From Sandaracinus amylolyticus (GTDB taxonomy: Bacteria; Myxococcota_A; Polyangia; Polyangiales; Sandaracinaceae), in the NCBI RefSeq assembly GCF_000737325.1, contig NZ_CP011125.1, positions 6,262,001 through 6,326,000 on the forward strand: 64,000 nt of DNA, given 5' to 3'. The position numbers were made by a program, and so were the translations under genes. Below, piece after piece: positions 1 through 6,739 of the stretch (its first letter is position 1; every line of letters starts with the position of its first letter). Below the pieces are notes generated by a model. It saw nothing but the letters and a program-made list of their open reading frames with translations. It was not told the DNA's origin and ran no database searches.

Positions 1-1391
1 GTGAGCGCGATGCGCGACGCGATGTCGCCACCGCCGCGCATCATCGCGGACGCGACGAGCGTCCCGCCGCGCGGGAGCATCGCGCCCTCGACGCGGATGC
101 GGCTCGTGCGCGCGAGATCGACCTGGCGGAGCGTCCCCTCGCCGTCGGGCTCGAGCAGCGCCGTGATGCGTCCGTCGGTGACGCGCAGCGCGAAGTCGCC
201 CGGCTGCCCGTCCTCGCCGACGTAGCGCGGGTCGACGATCATGCCGCGCTCGGTCGCGAGCTCGAGCGGACGCGCGAGGACCCCGCCGTCGAGCACGCGG
301 AGGGTGCCGCTGAAGGTGCGATCGGTCTCGCGCCGCTGGCTCACGGTGTCGAAGCCCGAGCGCCAGAACGTGATCTCGTCGAGCGCGCGCGAGCCCTCGA
401 CGCGGCGGTGGAACGCGCCGGTCGCGACGAACGCGCACGCGAGCACGGTCGCGAGCACGACGTGCAGCAGCGGGCCGAAGAGCGCGGCCGCCGCCTGACC
501 GCGCGCGGTCGGCGCGCGCGCGGCGGCGTGGATCGCGCCGTCGGCGCCGGTCGTCGCGGCGAGCGGCGGGAGCACGTGGAGCAGCGCCGCGGCGGCGATC
601 TCGCCGACCATCGCGCCGGAGAACGCGCCGACGCTCTCGGCGCCGGAGAAGACGTCGTCGAAGGCGCGCGGGATCGTGCCGAAGGCGCGCGCCGGGTCCT
701 GGAGCATCGCCGCGAACGCGACGCCGAACAGCGTGCCGAGCGCGGCGAGCGCGATCCAACCGAGCACCGCCGAAGCGGGCGTCGCGACGGGGCGGCCGAG
801 CGCGGGCAGCACGGCGAGCGCGGCGACGACCGCCACCGCGATCCCCACGTAGGTCTCGCTGCCGGGAAGCAGCTGGCCCGCGGCGTCGGCCGCGGCGCCG
901 CCGTGCACGCCACCGACGAACGCGAACGCCGCGAGCGGCACGAGCACGACGAGCGCGAGCCCGATCGCGCGGAGCGCGGGCGCGGAGTCGTTCGCGAGGC
1001 GCGTCGCGAGGCTCCCGTGCGCGTCCTCGCCGGCCTTGCCGGGCGGCGCGCTGCGGGCGAGCAGGACCTCGGCGTAGCGCAGGGGCGCGATCAGGAGGCC
1101 GAAGAGCCAGAGCCACGCGATCGCGCCGGGCCCGCCGAGCGCGACCGCGGTCGCGGCGGAGACGGCGGCCGCGGCGCCCCAGGTCGCGGCGCTCGAGAGC
1201 AGCACCGACGTGCCGGGCGGCATCGAGCCCTCGACGCGCGGATCGTGCGAGAGCGCGGCGCGGAATCCGTCGCGCAGGCGCAGCAGCTGAGGCGCGCGGA
1301 GGACGACGGTGAGCACCAGCCCCACGAGCGCGAGGACGATGGGCACGACCCAGGTCCAGAGGACGTCACGAGCGCTGAAGAGGGCCTGCAT
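1..1391 (-). CDS. AgcS-like amino acid:cation symporter, 5' part (3' end outside window)
   Basis: The frame is open from ATG 1391 to the window edge (463 codons, no stop). The N-terminus has a hydrophobic helix leading into PQLLRLRDGFRAAL, like the AgcS first helix. Next comes GGPGAIAWLWLFG, matching the GGPGA.FWMW signature of sodium:alanine symporters, then TTGADGAIHAAA near residue 280, matching EAGLGSAPIAHAAA in a degraded form, followed by a helix ending FVATGAF. From there to the edge about 150 residues are hydrophilic, where the family normally continues with membrane helices. The protein should sit in the inner membrane; substrate is unknown and the ion/substrate residues look poorly kept. 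Family call is fairly sure, function is not. Confidence 0.72.
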   Translation of the reverse strand, partial: MQALFSARDVLWTWVVPIVLALVGLVLTVVLRAPQLLRLRDGFRAALSHDPRVEGSMPPGTSVLLSSAATWGAAAAVSAATAVALGGPGAIAWLWLFGLLIAPLRYAEVLLARSAPPGKAGEDAHGSLATRLANDSAPALRAIGLALVVLVPLAAFAFVGGVHGGAAADAAGQLLPGSETYVGIAVAVVAALAVLPALGRPVATPASAVLGWIALAALGTLFGVAFAAMLQDPARAFGTIPRAFDDVFSGAESVGAFSGAMVGEIAAAALLHVLPPLAATTGADGAIHAAARAPTARGQAAAALFGPLLHVVLATVLACAFVATGAFHRRVEGSRALDEITFWRSGFDTVSQRRETDRTFSGTLRVLDGGVLARPLELATERGMIVDPRYVGEDGQPGDFALRVTDGRITALLEPDGEGTLRQVDLARTSRIRVEGAMLPRGGTLVASAMMRGGGDIASRIAL

Positions 1392-1401
1392 GAGGGGGCG
1401 A

Positions 1402-1407
1402 GTTGTA
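1402..1407 (-). promoter_or_regulatory. Possible -10 TACAAC for the AgcS-like gene
   Basis: TACAAC ends 10 bases before ATG 1391 and no Shine-Dalgarno lies between. This spacing matches the other leaderless-type starts in the window, but the last base is C rather than T, so it is a weak member. Confidence 0.3.
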
Positions 1408-1509
1408 GTGGTTTTCGATGAGGGGGCCAAACGGGCCCGGGAACGGAGCGGGTGCCCGGGCCGGCACCGGTGATCCGCGGAATTCGGCCGCAGAACGCGA
1501 TTCGGCGGC

Positions 1510-1667
1510 GCCGACTCGCCTCCGGCGGGCGTTGGAGGCGTGTCGGCAGCGCGAAATCGCCTTTTGCGACCGCTGGAGCCGATCGGCGGGCCCCCACTCG
1601 CGGCAATTACAGCCCGACTGCGTGTGGCGAATCGCGGATCGCCTCCGGCGCGCGCTGGAGGCGATCC
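1510..1667. repeat. Three related hairpin units in a 448-bp gene-free spacer
   Basis: Units at 1510-1547, 1555-1585 and 1636-1667 share the layout ATCGCCTCC, about 10 bases, GGAGGCGAT. Unit 3 is a perfect 11-bp stem (GGATCGCCTCC pairing 1657-1667); unit 1 is a 14-bp stem with one mismatch; unit 2 is degenerate. The spacer 1392-1839 holds no convincing gene. The hairpins lie 3' of imuB and 5' of the AgcS-like gene, both minus strand, so they could end imuB transcription or be a REP-like family. Confidence 0.6.
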
Positions 1668-1839
1668 GGCGCCGCGGAATCACGTTCTCGGCGCCGAAGA
1701 CGGCTCCGGAGGCTCGCGGACGTCGATCGCGGACGGATGGCAGCGTCGCGGCAGAGCGCGAAGCCGCGCCGCGAGCCCCGACGCGCTCACCGTCTCGTCC
1801 AGCAGCCCGCGAGCGCCCGCCGCCGCGCACCGAGACCTC

Positions 1840-3315
1840 TCAGTCGATCCGCCCCTGCACGAACCATCGATCGAGGGCCGCATCGCGATACATCCAGAGC
1901 AGCGCGCCGTCCGCGCGCTCCGCGTACCAGTAGTCGCGCACCACGCCGTGCGCCCACCAGCCGGACTGCAGGCGATACGGGCCGCTCATCTCCGTGATCG
2001 GCGGGACGCACACCGGACGTCCCGCGTCGTCGCTCGGCAGCGGCTGCGGGCTCGGCATCAGACGACGGACCAGCGGCGGGTCGCGCGGATCGTCGTCCGG
2101 CGCGCGGCGCGGCACGTCGATCGTGCGCACCGGCTCCCAGCGGAACTGGTGCTCGGGCAGCCACGCGTCCTCGAGGCGCGCGCGGGTGACCGCCTCGTCG
2201 CCGAACGCCGCGCGCAGCCGCGCGATCCCGCGCGTCGCGGCGTCGGGATCGCGACGTCGCGTGCCCGCCGCGAGGACGAGCTGCGTGCCCTCGAGCGGCG
2301 CCGGCTCCGCCTCGAGCCGGATGCGCTCGACGCGCTCGGGCAGCGAGATCGTGTCGAGCCGGAGACGCACCAGCTCGAGCACCGAGGTCGCGTCGCGGCT
2401 CGCGCGCGCCGGACGCAGCACCTCGCGGTGCGGCGCGGCCCCGCCCTCCATCGTCAGCGTGAGGTCGAGCGCGGCGAGCGCGAGCGAGCGCTGCTCGAGC
2501 GCGCGGTGCAGCGCGTGCAGCGCGCCCTTCACGCAGAAGAGGAGGCGCGACGCGTCGTCGTCCGGCGGATCGAGCTCGGCCTCGATCGCGATCGGCTGCG
2601 CGGCGATCACCGGCGTCATCGGCTCGCGCATCACGCCCGAGAAGAGCGCGTGGAGGCGCGATGCGCTCGGCCCGAAGCGCACCGAGAGCTCGCCCGGAGG
2701 CAGCGCGAGGAAGTCGTCGAGCGTCGCGACGCCGAGCACCGCGAGCGCGCTCTCGAGCTCGGGCGGCAGATCGAGGCGCGCGATCGACACGCGACCGGCG
2801 AGGCGATGCTCGGTGTCGGCGTCGGCGATCACGCGCGCGTCGCGCACGGTGCGCGCGATCGCCCACGCGCGCATGCGCTGGAACCCGACGACGACCGCGC
2901 CGAAGAGATCGTGCGCGCCGAGCTCGCCCCAGATCGACTGCGCCCAGCGCTCGAGCGAGCCGAACAGCGAGACCATGCCCTCGGGATCGATCCAGATGAC
3001 GCCGGGGCGCTCGTCGTCGGGCTCGACGCGCGGTGAGTAGCGATGCATCGCGCCGACGAGCTCGGCGCGGACCTCGGCGATGCGCGCCTCGGGCACCGGC
3101 GCGGCGCGCAGCTCGCGCGAGATGCCGAGCGCCGACGCGTAGCGCATCCCGACGCGCACCCCGAGGCGCTGCGCGCTCTGCGAGGTCCAGAGCACCGGCG
3201 CCTGCGGTCGATCGTCGCCGACGACGGCGAGCGGCATCCCCGCCCACTCCGGGCGATCGCGCCGCAGCACCTGGAGGGGCAGCGCGGGCACGTCGAGGCA
3301 TGCGATCCGAGACAT
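1840..3315 (-). CDS. imuB: ImuB, catalytically inactive Y-family polymerase subunit of the mutasome
   Basis: 491 residues starting MSRIACLDVPALPLQVLRR, the ImuB version of the Y-family N-terminus. The second catalytic motif of active Y-family enzymes (SIDEAYLD) is replaced by IWIDPEGMVSLFG, so polymerase activity is probably lost, as in known ImuB. The C-terminus has the ImuB-type run WWAHGVVRDYWY...RWFVQGRID. No clean clamp-binding QLxLF is visible; PQPLPSDD near residue 420 is a weak candidate. ATG 3315 lies 27 bases after the imuA stop, so the two are an operon. In characterised systems ImuB bridges the beta clamp, ImuA and DnaE2 in SOS mutagenesis; dnaE2 is at 55.3-58.5 kb here. Confidence 0.88.
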   Translation of the reverse strand: MSRIACLDVPALPLQVLRRDRPEWAGMPLAVVGDDRPQAPVLWTSQSAQRLGVRVGMRYASALGISRELRAAPVPEARIAEVRAELVGAMHRYSPRVEPDDERPGVIWIDPEGMVSLFGSLERWAQSIWGELGAHDLFGAVVVGFQRMRAWAIARTVRDARVIADADTEHRLAGRVSIARLDLPPELESALAVLGVATLDDFLALPPGELSVRFGPSASRLHALFSGVMREPMTPVIAAQPIAIEAELDPPDDDASRLLFCVKGALHALHRALEQRSLALAALDLTLTMEGGAAPHREVLRPARASRDATSVLELVRLRLDTISLPERVERIRLEAEPAPLEGTQLVLAAGTRRRDPDAATRGIARLRAAFGDEAVTRARLEDAWLPEHQFRWEPVRTIDVPRRAPDDDPRDPPLVRRLMPSPQPLPSDDAGRPVCVPPITEMSGPYRLQSGWWAHGVVRDYWYAERADGALLWMYRDAALDRWFVQGRID

Positions 3316-3342
3316 CGTGGATCACGCGCGTGGAGAGCGACG

Positions 3343-4281
3343 TCAGCGTGCGCCGACCGGTGCGAGACACGCGCCGCGCGTCTCGTGCGTCGCGAGCAGC
3401 CCGCTCTTGTCCTTCAGCGCGCTCGCGACGACGCCGAAGCGATCGGGACCGACGCGCTTGCGCCGCACGTCGAAGCGCAGCGACACCAGCGGACCGAGCG
3501 ACGCGCGCGAGCGACCGTGCGGCGAGAGCACGACGACGCGGCACGCGTGCTCGCGCGCGAGGCCGAGCAGCCGGCCCTGCCACGCGGTGCCGCGCGGGAG
3601 CACGGCCGAGCCGAGATCGAGCACCACCGCGCCGAACGCGCCCGTGCGCAGCACGAGCTCGGCCGCGCGCGGCGCGGCGGCGGCGTCGTCGGGCGGGACG
3701 TGCACCACGACGAGCGCGTCGAGGTCGATTCCCGCGGCCGCGAGATCGGGCGGAAAGAGCCCGGCGCCGCGCGGCATGATCCACGCGACGGGATCGCCCT
3801 CGCGCTGCGCGTCGCGCAGGACGACGACGGCCGCGCTGGTCTGCGCGCTGTCCGGTCCCGAGCACAGCTCGACGATGCGCCCCGGCGAGACCCAGGGCGC
3901 GCTCGCAGGAGGCTCGGGTACGCGCGCGGTGGGCGCACGGAGCAGGCGGACGCGCCGCAGCGACGACGATGCGACGGCGAGCGCCTGCGCGGTGCGCGTC
4001 TCTCGCGTGCTCGCATCGCCGGCGAGCCCGACGTCCGCGAGCGCGACGTCGGGCGCAGGCGCTTCGTCGATGCGCGCCTCGTCGATGCGAGCGACGTCGA
4101 GCAGGCGCGTGAGCGCTGCGGTGTCGATGCGCTGCTCGTCACCGTCGAGCGCGAGCGCGAGCTGCGCGAGCGATGCGCCCGCGGCCTCGACGACGCGCGC
4201 TCGATCGGCCGGGAGTGTCGCGACCCTCGCGGCGACGACCGTGGAGGCGCGAAGGACCCGGGGAACGAGCGTCGAGGCCAC
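3343..4281 (-). CDS. imuA: ImuA, RecA-like mutasome accessory protein
   Basis: About 312 residues with a RecA-like fold: PGRIVELCSGPDSAQTSAAV, LDALVVVHVPPDD and GAVVLDLGS strands, then VVVLSPHGRS. The phosphate-binding loop is degenerate (GPDSAQTSA, no GK[ST]), common in myxobacterial ImuA. An earlier GTG at 4308 is in frame but lies inside the predicted LexA box and upstream of the predicted transcription start. I therefore choose GTG 4281, which falls at that predicted start. imuB follows 27 bases downstream. Likely SOS-induced. Family call rests on imuB linkage as much as on sequence. Confidence 0.8.
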   Translation of the reverse strand: MASTLVPRVLRASTVVAARVATLPADRARVVEAAGASLAQLALALDGDEQRIDTAALTRLLDVARIDEARIDEAPAPDVALADVGLAGDASTRETRTAQALAVASSSLRRVRLLRAPTARVPEPPASAPWVSPGRIVELCSGPDSAQTSAAVVVLRDAQREGDPVAWIMPRGAGLFPPDLAAAGIDLDALVVVHVPPDDAAAAPRAAELVLRTGAFGAVVLDLGSAVLPRGTAWQGRLLGLAREHACRVVVLSPHGRSRASLGPLVSLRFDVRRKRVGPDRFGVVASALKDKSGLLATHETRGACLAPVGAR

Positions 4282-4287
4282 CCCGAT

Positions 4288-4316
4288 CCGATGGCTGAAC
4301 GGATGCACAGTGTCAA
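4288..4316 (-). promoter_or_regulatory. SOS promoter/operator of imuAB: TTGACA joined to a LexA box
   Basis: On the minus strand TTGACA (4316-4311) is followed directly by CTGTGCATCCGTTCAGC (4310-4294). From memory, the Myxococcus xanthus LexA box is CTRHAMRYBYGTTCAGS; this site fits at 16 of 17 positions. The box fills the 17-bp spacer exactly, so bound LexA would block RNA polymerase. The -10 position (4293-4288, CATCGG) is poor. The same layout precedes dnaE2. Confidence 0.78.
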
Positions 4317-4413
4317 GCGACGCCCGAAGGCCGCTCGGACTGACGCAAACGCGCTACTTCTTCTGTCGGACCTCCGGTCCGAGGCTCACGTCGCACCGCA
4401 CCCCGCCTGCTCC

Positions 4414-4439
4414 TTCCGAGCGGTACGAAGAGCTCGGAA
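4414..4439 (-). terminator. Hairpin 3' of the 4460-5140 gene
   Basis: TTCCGAGC (4414-4421) pairs with GCTCGGAA (4432-4439) across a 10-base loop. A second 6-bp hairpin, CGGACC-TCC-GGTCCG, lies at 4367-4381. Both sit between this gene's stop and the imuA promoter, so they may insulate imuAB. No clear T run follows. Confidence 0.4.
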
Positions 4440-4459
4440 CGAGCACGCGCGCCGCGGCG

Positions 4460-5140
4460 CTACTTCTTCTGCCCCTGCGGCTTCTGGCCGAGCGTCCGCA
4501 GGTCCCACTTCCCGCTGACGTCCTCCCACGTCGGCAGGAGCTGCTCGGGCTCGACCGTCAGCACCCGCAGCCGCATCACGACGCGCGTCACCGACGACGT
4601 CTGCGAGAAGCGCACGTGGCGCCCCGAGGTCTGCTCGAACACCGCCTCCGAGCCCGGTCGCGGGAACGGATGCGAGAGCTCCATCGCGTCGCCGTCGCGC
4701 GACTGACCGCCGACCAGACGCGCGCCGCGCAGCGGGTGCTCGGCGATCGCGCGGCGCGTGCCCTGATCGATCACGTCGACGCAGATGAGCGACGCGTCGA
4801 GCTGGTAGATGGTGTTGCGCGTCCAGATCTCGAGGAAGATCCACGGCTGATCGGGCAGCGGCGCGCTGCGGCGCTCGTAGACGAGATCGATGTCGACCGC
4901 GGGCGGGCCCTTCGCGCGACGTCGCGCGTCCTCGGGCCCCTGGGGCACCGAGTAGCGCACCTGGGGCTCGGGGTGCGGCGTGGGCTCGACGACCATGCGC
5001 ACCGCGCCCGCGACCACCTCGGGCGAGGCATCGTCGCGCATCGCGATCGGCTGCACCTCGAGCGGCGGGAGCGGCTGCGACGGCGGGCCGAAGCCGGGCA
5101 CGGTGCCGTGCTTGGGACGCGAGGGCGGATCGTCGCTCAT
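4460..5140 (-). CDS. Conserved-looking hypothetical protein, 226 residues
   Basis: Begins MSDDPPSRPKHGTVPGF at ATG 5140. An open frame continues upstream but that part is basic, low-complexity and crosses the promoter, so I exclude it. The N-terminal 40 residues are Pro-rich. The rest looks like a mixed beta domain with PWIFLEIWTRNTIYQLD and RLVGGQSRDGDAMELSHPF, and the tail ends GQKPQGQKK. No signal peptide, membrane helix or known catalytic motif is visible; probably cytoplasmic. I do not recognise the family. It is divergent from the 2Fe-2S gene with a shared short promoter region. Confidence 0.7.
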   Translation of the reverse strand: MSDDPPSRPKHGTVPGFGPPSQPLPPLEVQPIAMRDDASPEVVAGAVRMVVEPTPHPEPQVRYSVPQGPEDARRRAKGPPAVDIDLVYERRSAPLPDQPWIFLEIWTRNTIYQLDASLICVDVIDQGTRRAIAEHPLRGARLVGGQSRDGDAMELSHPFPRPGSEAVFEQTSGRHVRFSQTSSVTRVVMRLRVLTVEPEQLLPTWEDVSGKWDLRTLGQKPQGQKK

Positions 5141-5150
5141 TCCGCGCTCC

Positions 5151-5156
5151 AGGCTA
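5151..5156 (-). promoter_or_regulatory. -10 TAGCCT, leaderless-type start of the 4460-5140 gene
   Basis: TAGCCT on the minus strand is followed by 10 bases and then ATG 5140. A start site about 7 bases past the -10 leaves almost no leader. No good -35 is seen. Confidence 0.5.
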
Positions 5157-5173
5157 TCACGCGTCGTGAGCCC

Positions 5174-5179
5174 TATACT
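5174..5179 (+). promoter_or_regulatory. -10 TATACT, leaderless-type start of the 2Fe-2S gene
   Basis: TATACT is followed by 10 bases and GTG 5190. It lies beyond the earlier in-frame GTG 5166, which would then not be transcribed; this decides the start chosen for the gene. Confidence 0.55.
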
Positions 5180-5189
5180 CGCCGCCGAC

Positions 5190-5534
5190 GTGGACGGCCC
5201 GCTCTTCTTCCCGACGCGCGCGCACCTTCTGCTCTGCACCGGACCGCGCTGCTCGCGCCGCGGCAGCACGCGCGTGTTCGAAGAGGCGTGGCGCACGCTC
5301 GAGGCGCGCGGCATCGCGTACTACAAGCGCGGCGGCGGAGTGCGGCTGACCGAGTCGGGGTGCCTCGGGTGCTGCTCCTACGGGCCGACGCTCGCGGCGT
5401 ATTACGGCGACGAGACCGGAGCGCTCACGCAGGCGTGGTACGTGGGCGTCGACGCGCCCTCGCTGGTGCGCATCGCGGAGGCGCTCAACGAGGGGCGCAC
5501 GCCTCCCGACGACAAGCGCTTCGGGCCGCGCTAA
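5190..5534 (+). CDS. Thioredoxin-like [2Fe-2S] ferredoxin domain protein
   Basis: 114 residues. HLLLCTGPRCSRRGS near the N-terminus supplies the first two cysteines and GCLGCCSYGP in the second half supplies the others, the layout of thioredoxin-fold [2Fe-2S] ferredoxins. No signal peptide, so cytoplasmic. It probably carries electrons, but the partner is unknown. GTG 5190 is chosen because the -10 TATACT lies just upstream; GTG 5166 would add eight residues. The stop codon directly abuts the stop of the convergent PLP-enzyme gene with no gap. Confidence 0.85.
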   Translation: MDGPLFFPTRAHLLLCTGPRCSRRGSTRVFEEAWRTLEARGIAYYKRGGGVRLTESGCLGCCSYGPTLAAYYGDETGALTQAWYVGVDAPSLVRIAEALNEGRTPPDDKRFGPR

Positions 5535-6722
5535 TCAGGACGAGGGCAGCGCGCGATCGAGGTCCTCCCAGAGGTCCTCGACGTCCTCGATGCCGACGCT
5601 GAAGCGCATCAGGCCGTCGGTCACGCCCGCTGCGATGCGTGCCTCGCGCGGCATCGATGCCTGGGTGGTCGTCGCGGGGTGCGTGAGCAGCGAGCGCACG
5701 TCGCCGAGGCTCACCGCGCGCGCGATCACCTCGACCGCGTCGTGACAGCGCTTGCCCGCCTCGAGCCCTCCCGCGACCTCGAACGCGATCATCGCGCCGA
5801 AGCCGCGCGTCATCTGAGCGCGCGCGATCGCGTGCTGCGGGTGCGAGGGCAGGCCCGGATACCAGACGCGCGCGACGCGGCGATCCTCCTCGAGGCGACG
5901 CGCGAGCTCCATCGCGCTCGCGCTCGCGCGATCCATGCGGAGCCCGAGGGTGCGCACGCCGCGCGCGAGCATCGCGGCGGTGTTGGGCGCCATCGCGCCG
6001 CCCATCGCGCGCACGCCGATCCGTCGCACCTCGGTCACTCGATCACGCGAGCCCGAGACCACGCCGCCGATCGCATCGCCGTGCCCGCAGATCGCCTTCG
6101 TCGCGGAGTGCAGCACGAGGTCCGCGCCGAGCGCGAGCGGGCGCTGGTGCCACGGCGTCGCGAACGTGCCGTCGACGATCAGCACGGCGCCGCGCGCGTG
6201 CGCGAGCTCCGCGAGCGCGGCGAGATCGGTGCACACGAGGTTCGGGTTCGCCGGCGTCTCGGCGTACACGATGCGCGTGCGCTCGGTCATCGCGGCCTCG
6301 ACCGCGGCGAGGTCGGTCTGATCGACGAACGTGGTCTCGACGCCGAAGCGTGGGAGCACCTCGCGCATCAGGCGCGCGGCCTCGGCGTAGACGCTGCGGG
6401 GCGCGACGACGTGCTCGCCGGCGCGCGCGCACGACGCGATCGCGCCGTTCACCGCGGCCATCCCGCTCGCGAGCGCGACCGTCGCCTCGGCGCCCTCGAG
6501 CGCGGCGATCTTGCGCTCGAACGACTCGACCGTCGGGTTGCGCCAGCGCCCGTAGATCCAGCCGTCCTGCTCGCCGCGGAACTGCGCGGCCGCGTCGTCG
6601 GCGGAGGCGAACGCGTACGCGCTCGCGAGGACGATCGGCGGCTCGAGCGCGCCGGTCGTCGGGTCGGGCTCTTCACCGGCGTGCACCGCGAGGGTGCCGG
6701 GCCGCAGCGTGCGATCGGTCAT
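5535..6722 (-). CDS. PLP-dependent Cys/Met metabolism enzyme (cystathionine gamma-synthase/lyase family)
   Basis: 395 residues, full length for the family. IYGRWRNPTVESFERKIAALE is the usual N-terminal phosphate/tyrosine region, shown here in part; ASGMAAVNGA binds the PLP phosphate; AETPANPN and IVDGTFATPW carry the cofactor-contacting Asp; LHSATKAICGHGDAIGG has the Schiff-base lysine; and SLGDVRSLLTHPATTTQ is the classic C-terminal signature. It could be a gamma-synthase, gamma-lyase, homocysteine synthase or methionine gamma-lyase; sequence alone does not decide. Cytoplasmic. The PL6 gene ends 17 bases upstream of its ATG, yet a -10 TACGCT in that stretch suggests its own transcript. Confidence 0.9.
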   Translation of the reverse strand: MTDRTLRPGTLAVHAGEEPDPTTGALEPPIVLASAYAFASADDAAAQFRGEQDGWIYGRWRNPTVESFERKIAALEGAEATVALASGMAAVNGAIASCARAGEHVVAPRSVYAEAARLMREVLPRFGVETTFVDQTDLAAVEAAMTERTRIVYAETPANPNLVCTDLAALAELAHARGAVLIVDGTFATPWHQRPLALGADLVLHSATKAICGHGDAIGGVVSGSRDRVTEVRRIGVRAMGGAMAPNTAAMLARGVRTLGLRMDRASASAMELARRLEEDRRVARVWYPGLPSHPQHAIARAQMTRGFGAMIAFEVAGGLEAGKRCHDAVEVIARAVSLGDVRSLLTHPATTTQASMPREARIAAGVTDGLMRFSVGIEDVEDLWEDLDRALPSS

Positions 6723-6731
6723 GCGCGCGCG

Positions 6732-6737
6732 AGCGTA
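6732..6737 (-). promoter_or_regulatory. -10 TACGCT, leaderless-type start of the PLP enzyme gene
   Basis: TACGCT ends 9 bases before ATG 6722 and overlaps the 3' end of the PL6 gene. No Shine-Dalgarno lies between. Confidence 0.42.
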
Positions 6738-6739
6738 GC

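Noticed and set aside
341-913. Minus-strand ORF inside the AgcS-like gene
   Set aside because: It is in a different frame from the membrane-helix-coding frame and gives only Arg/Pro/Ser strings.
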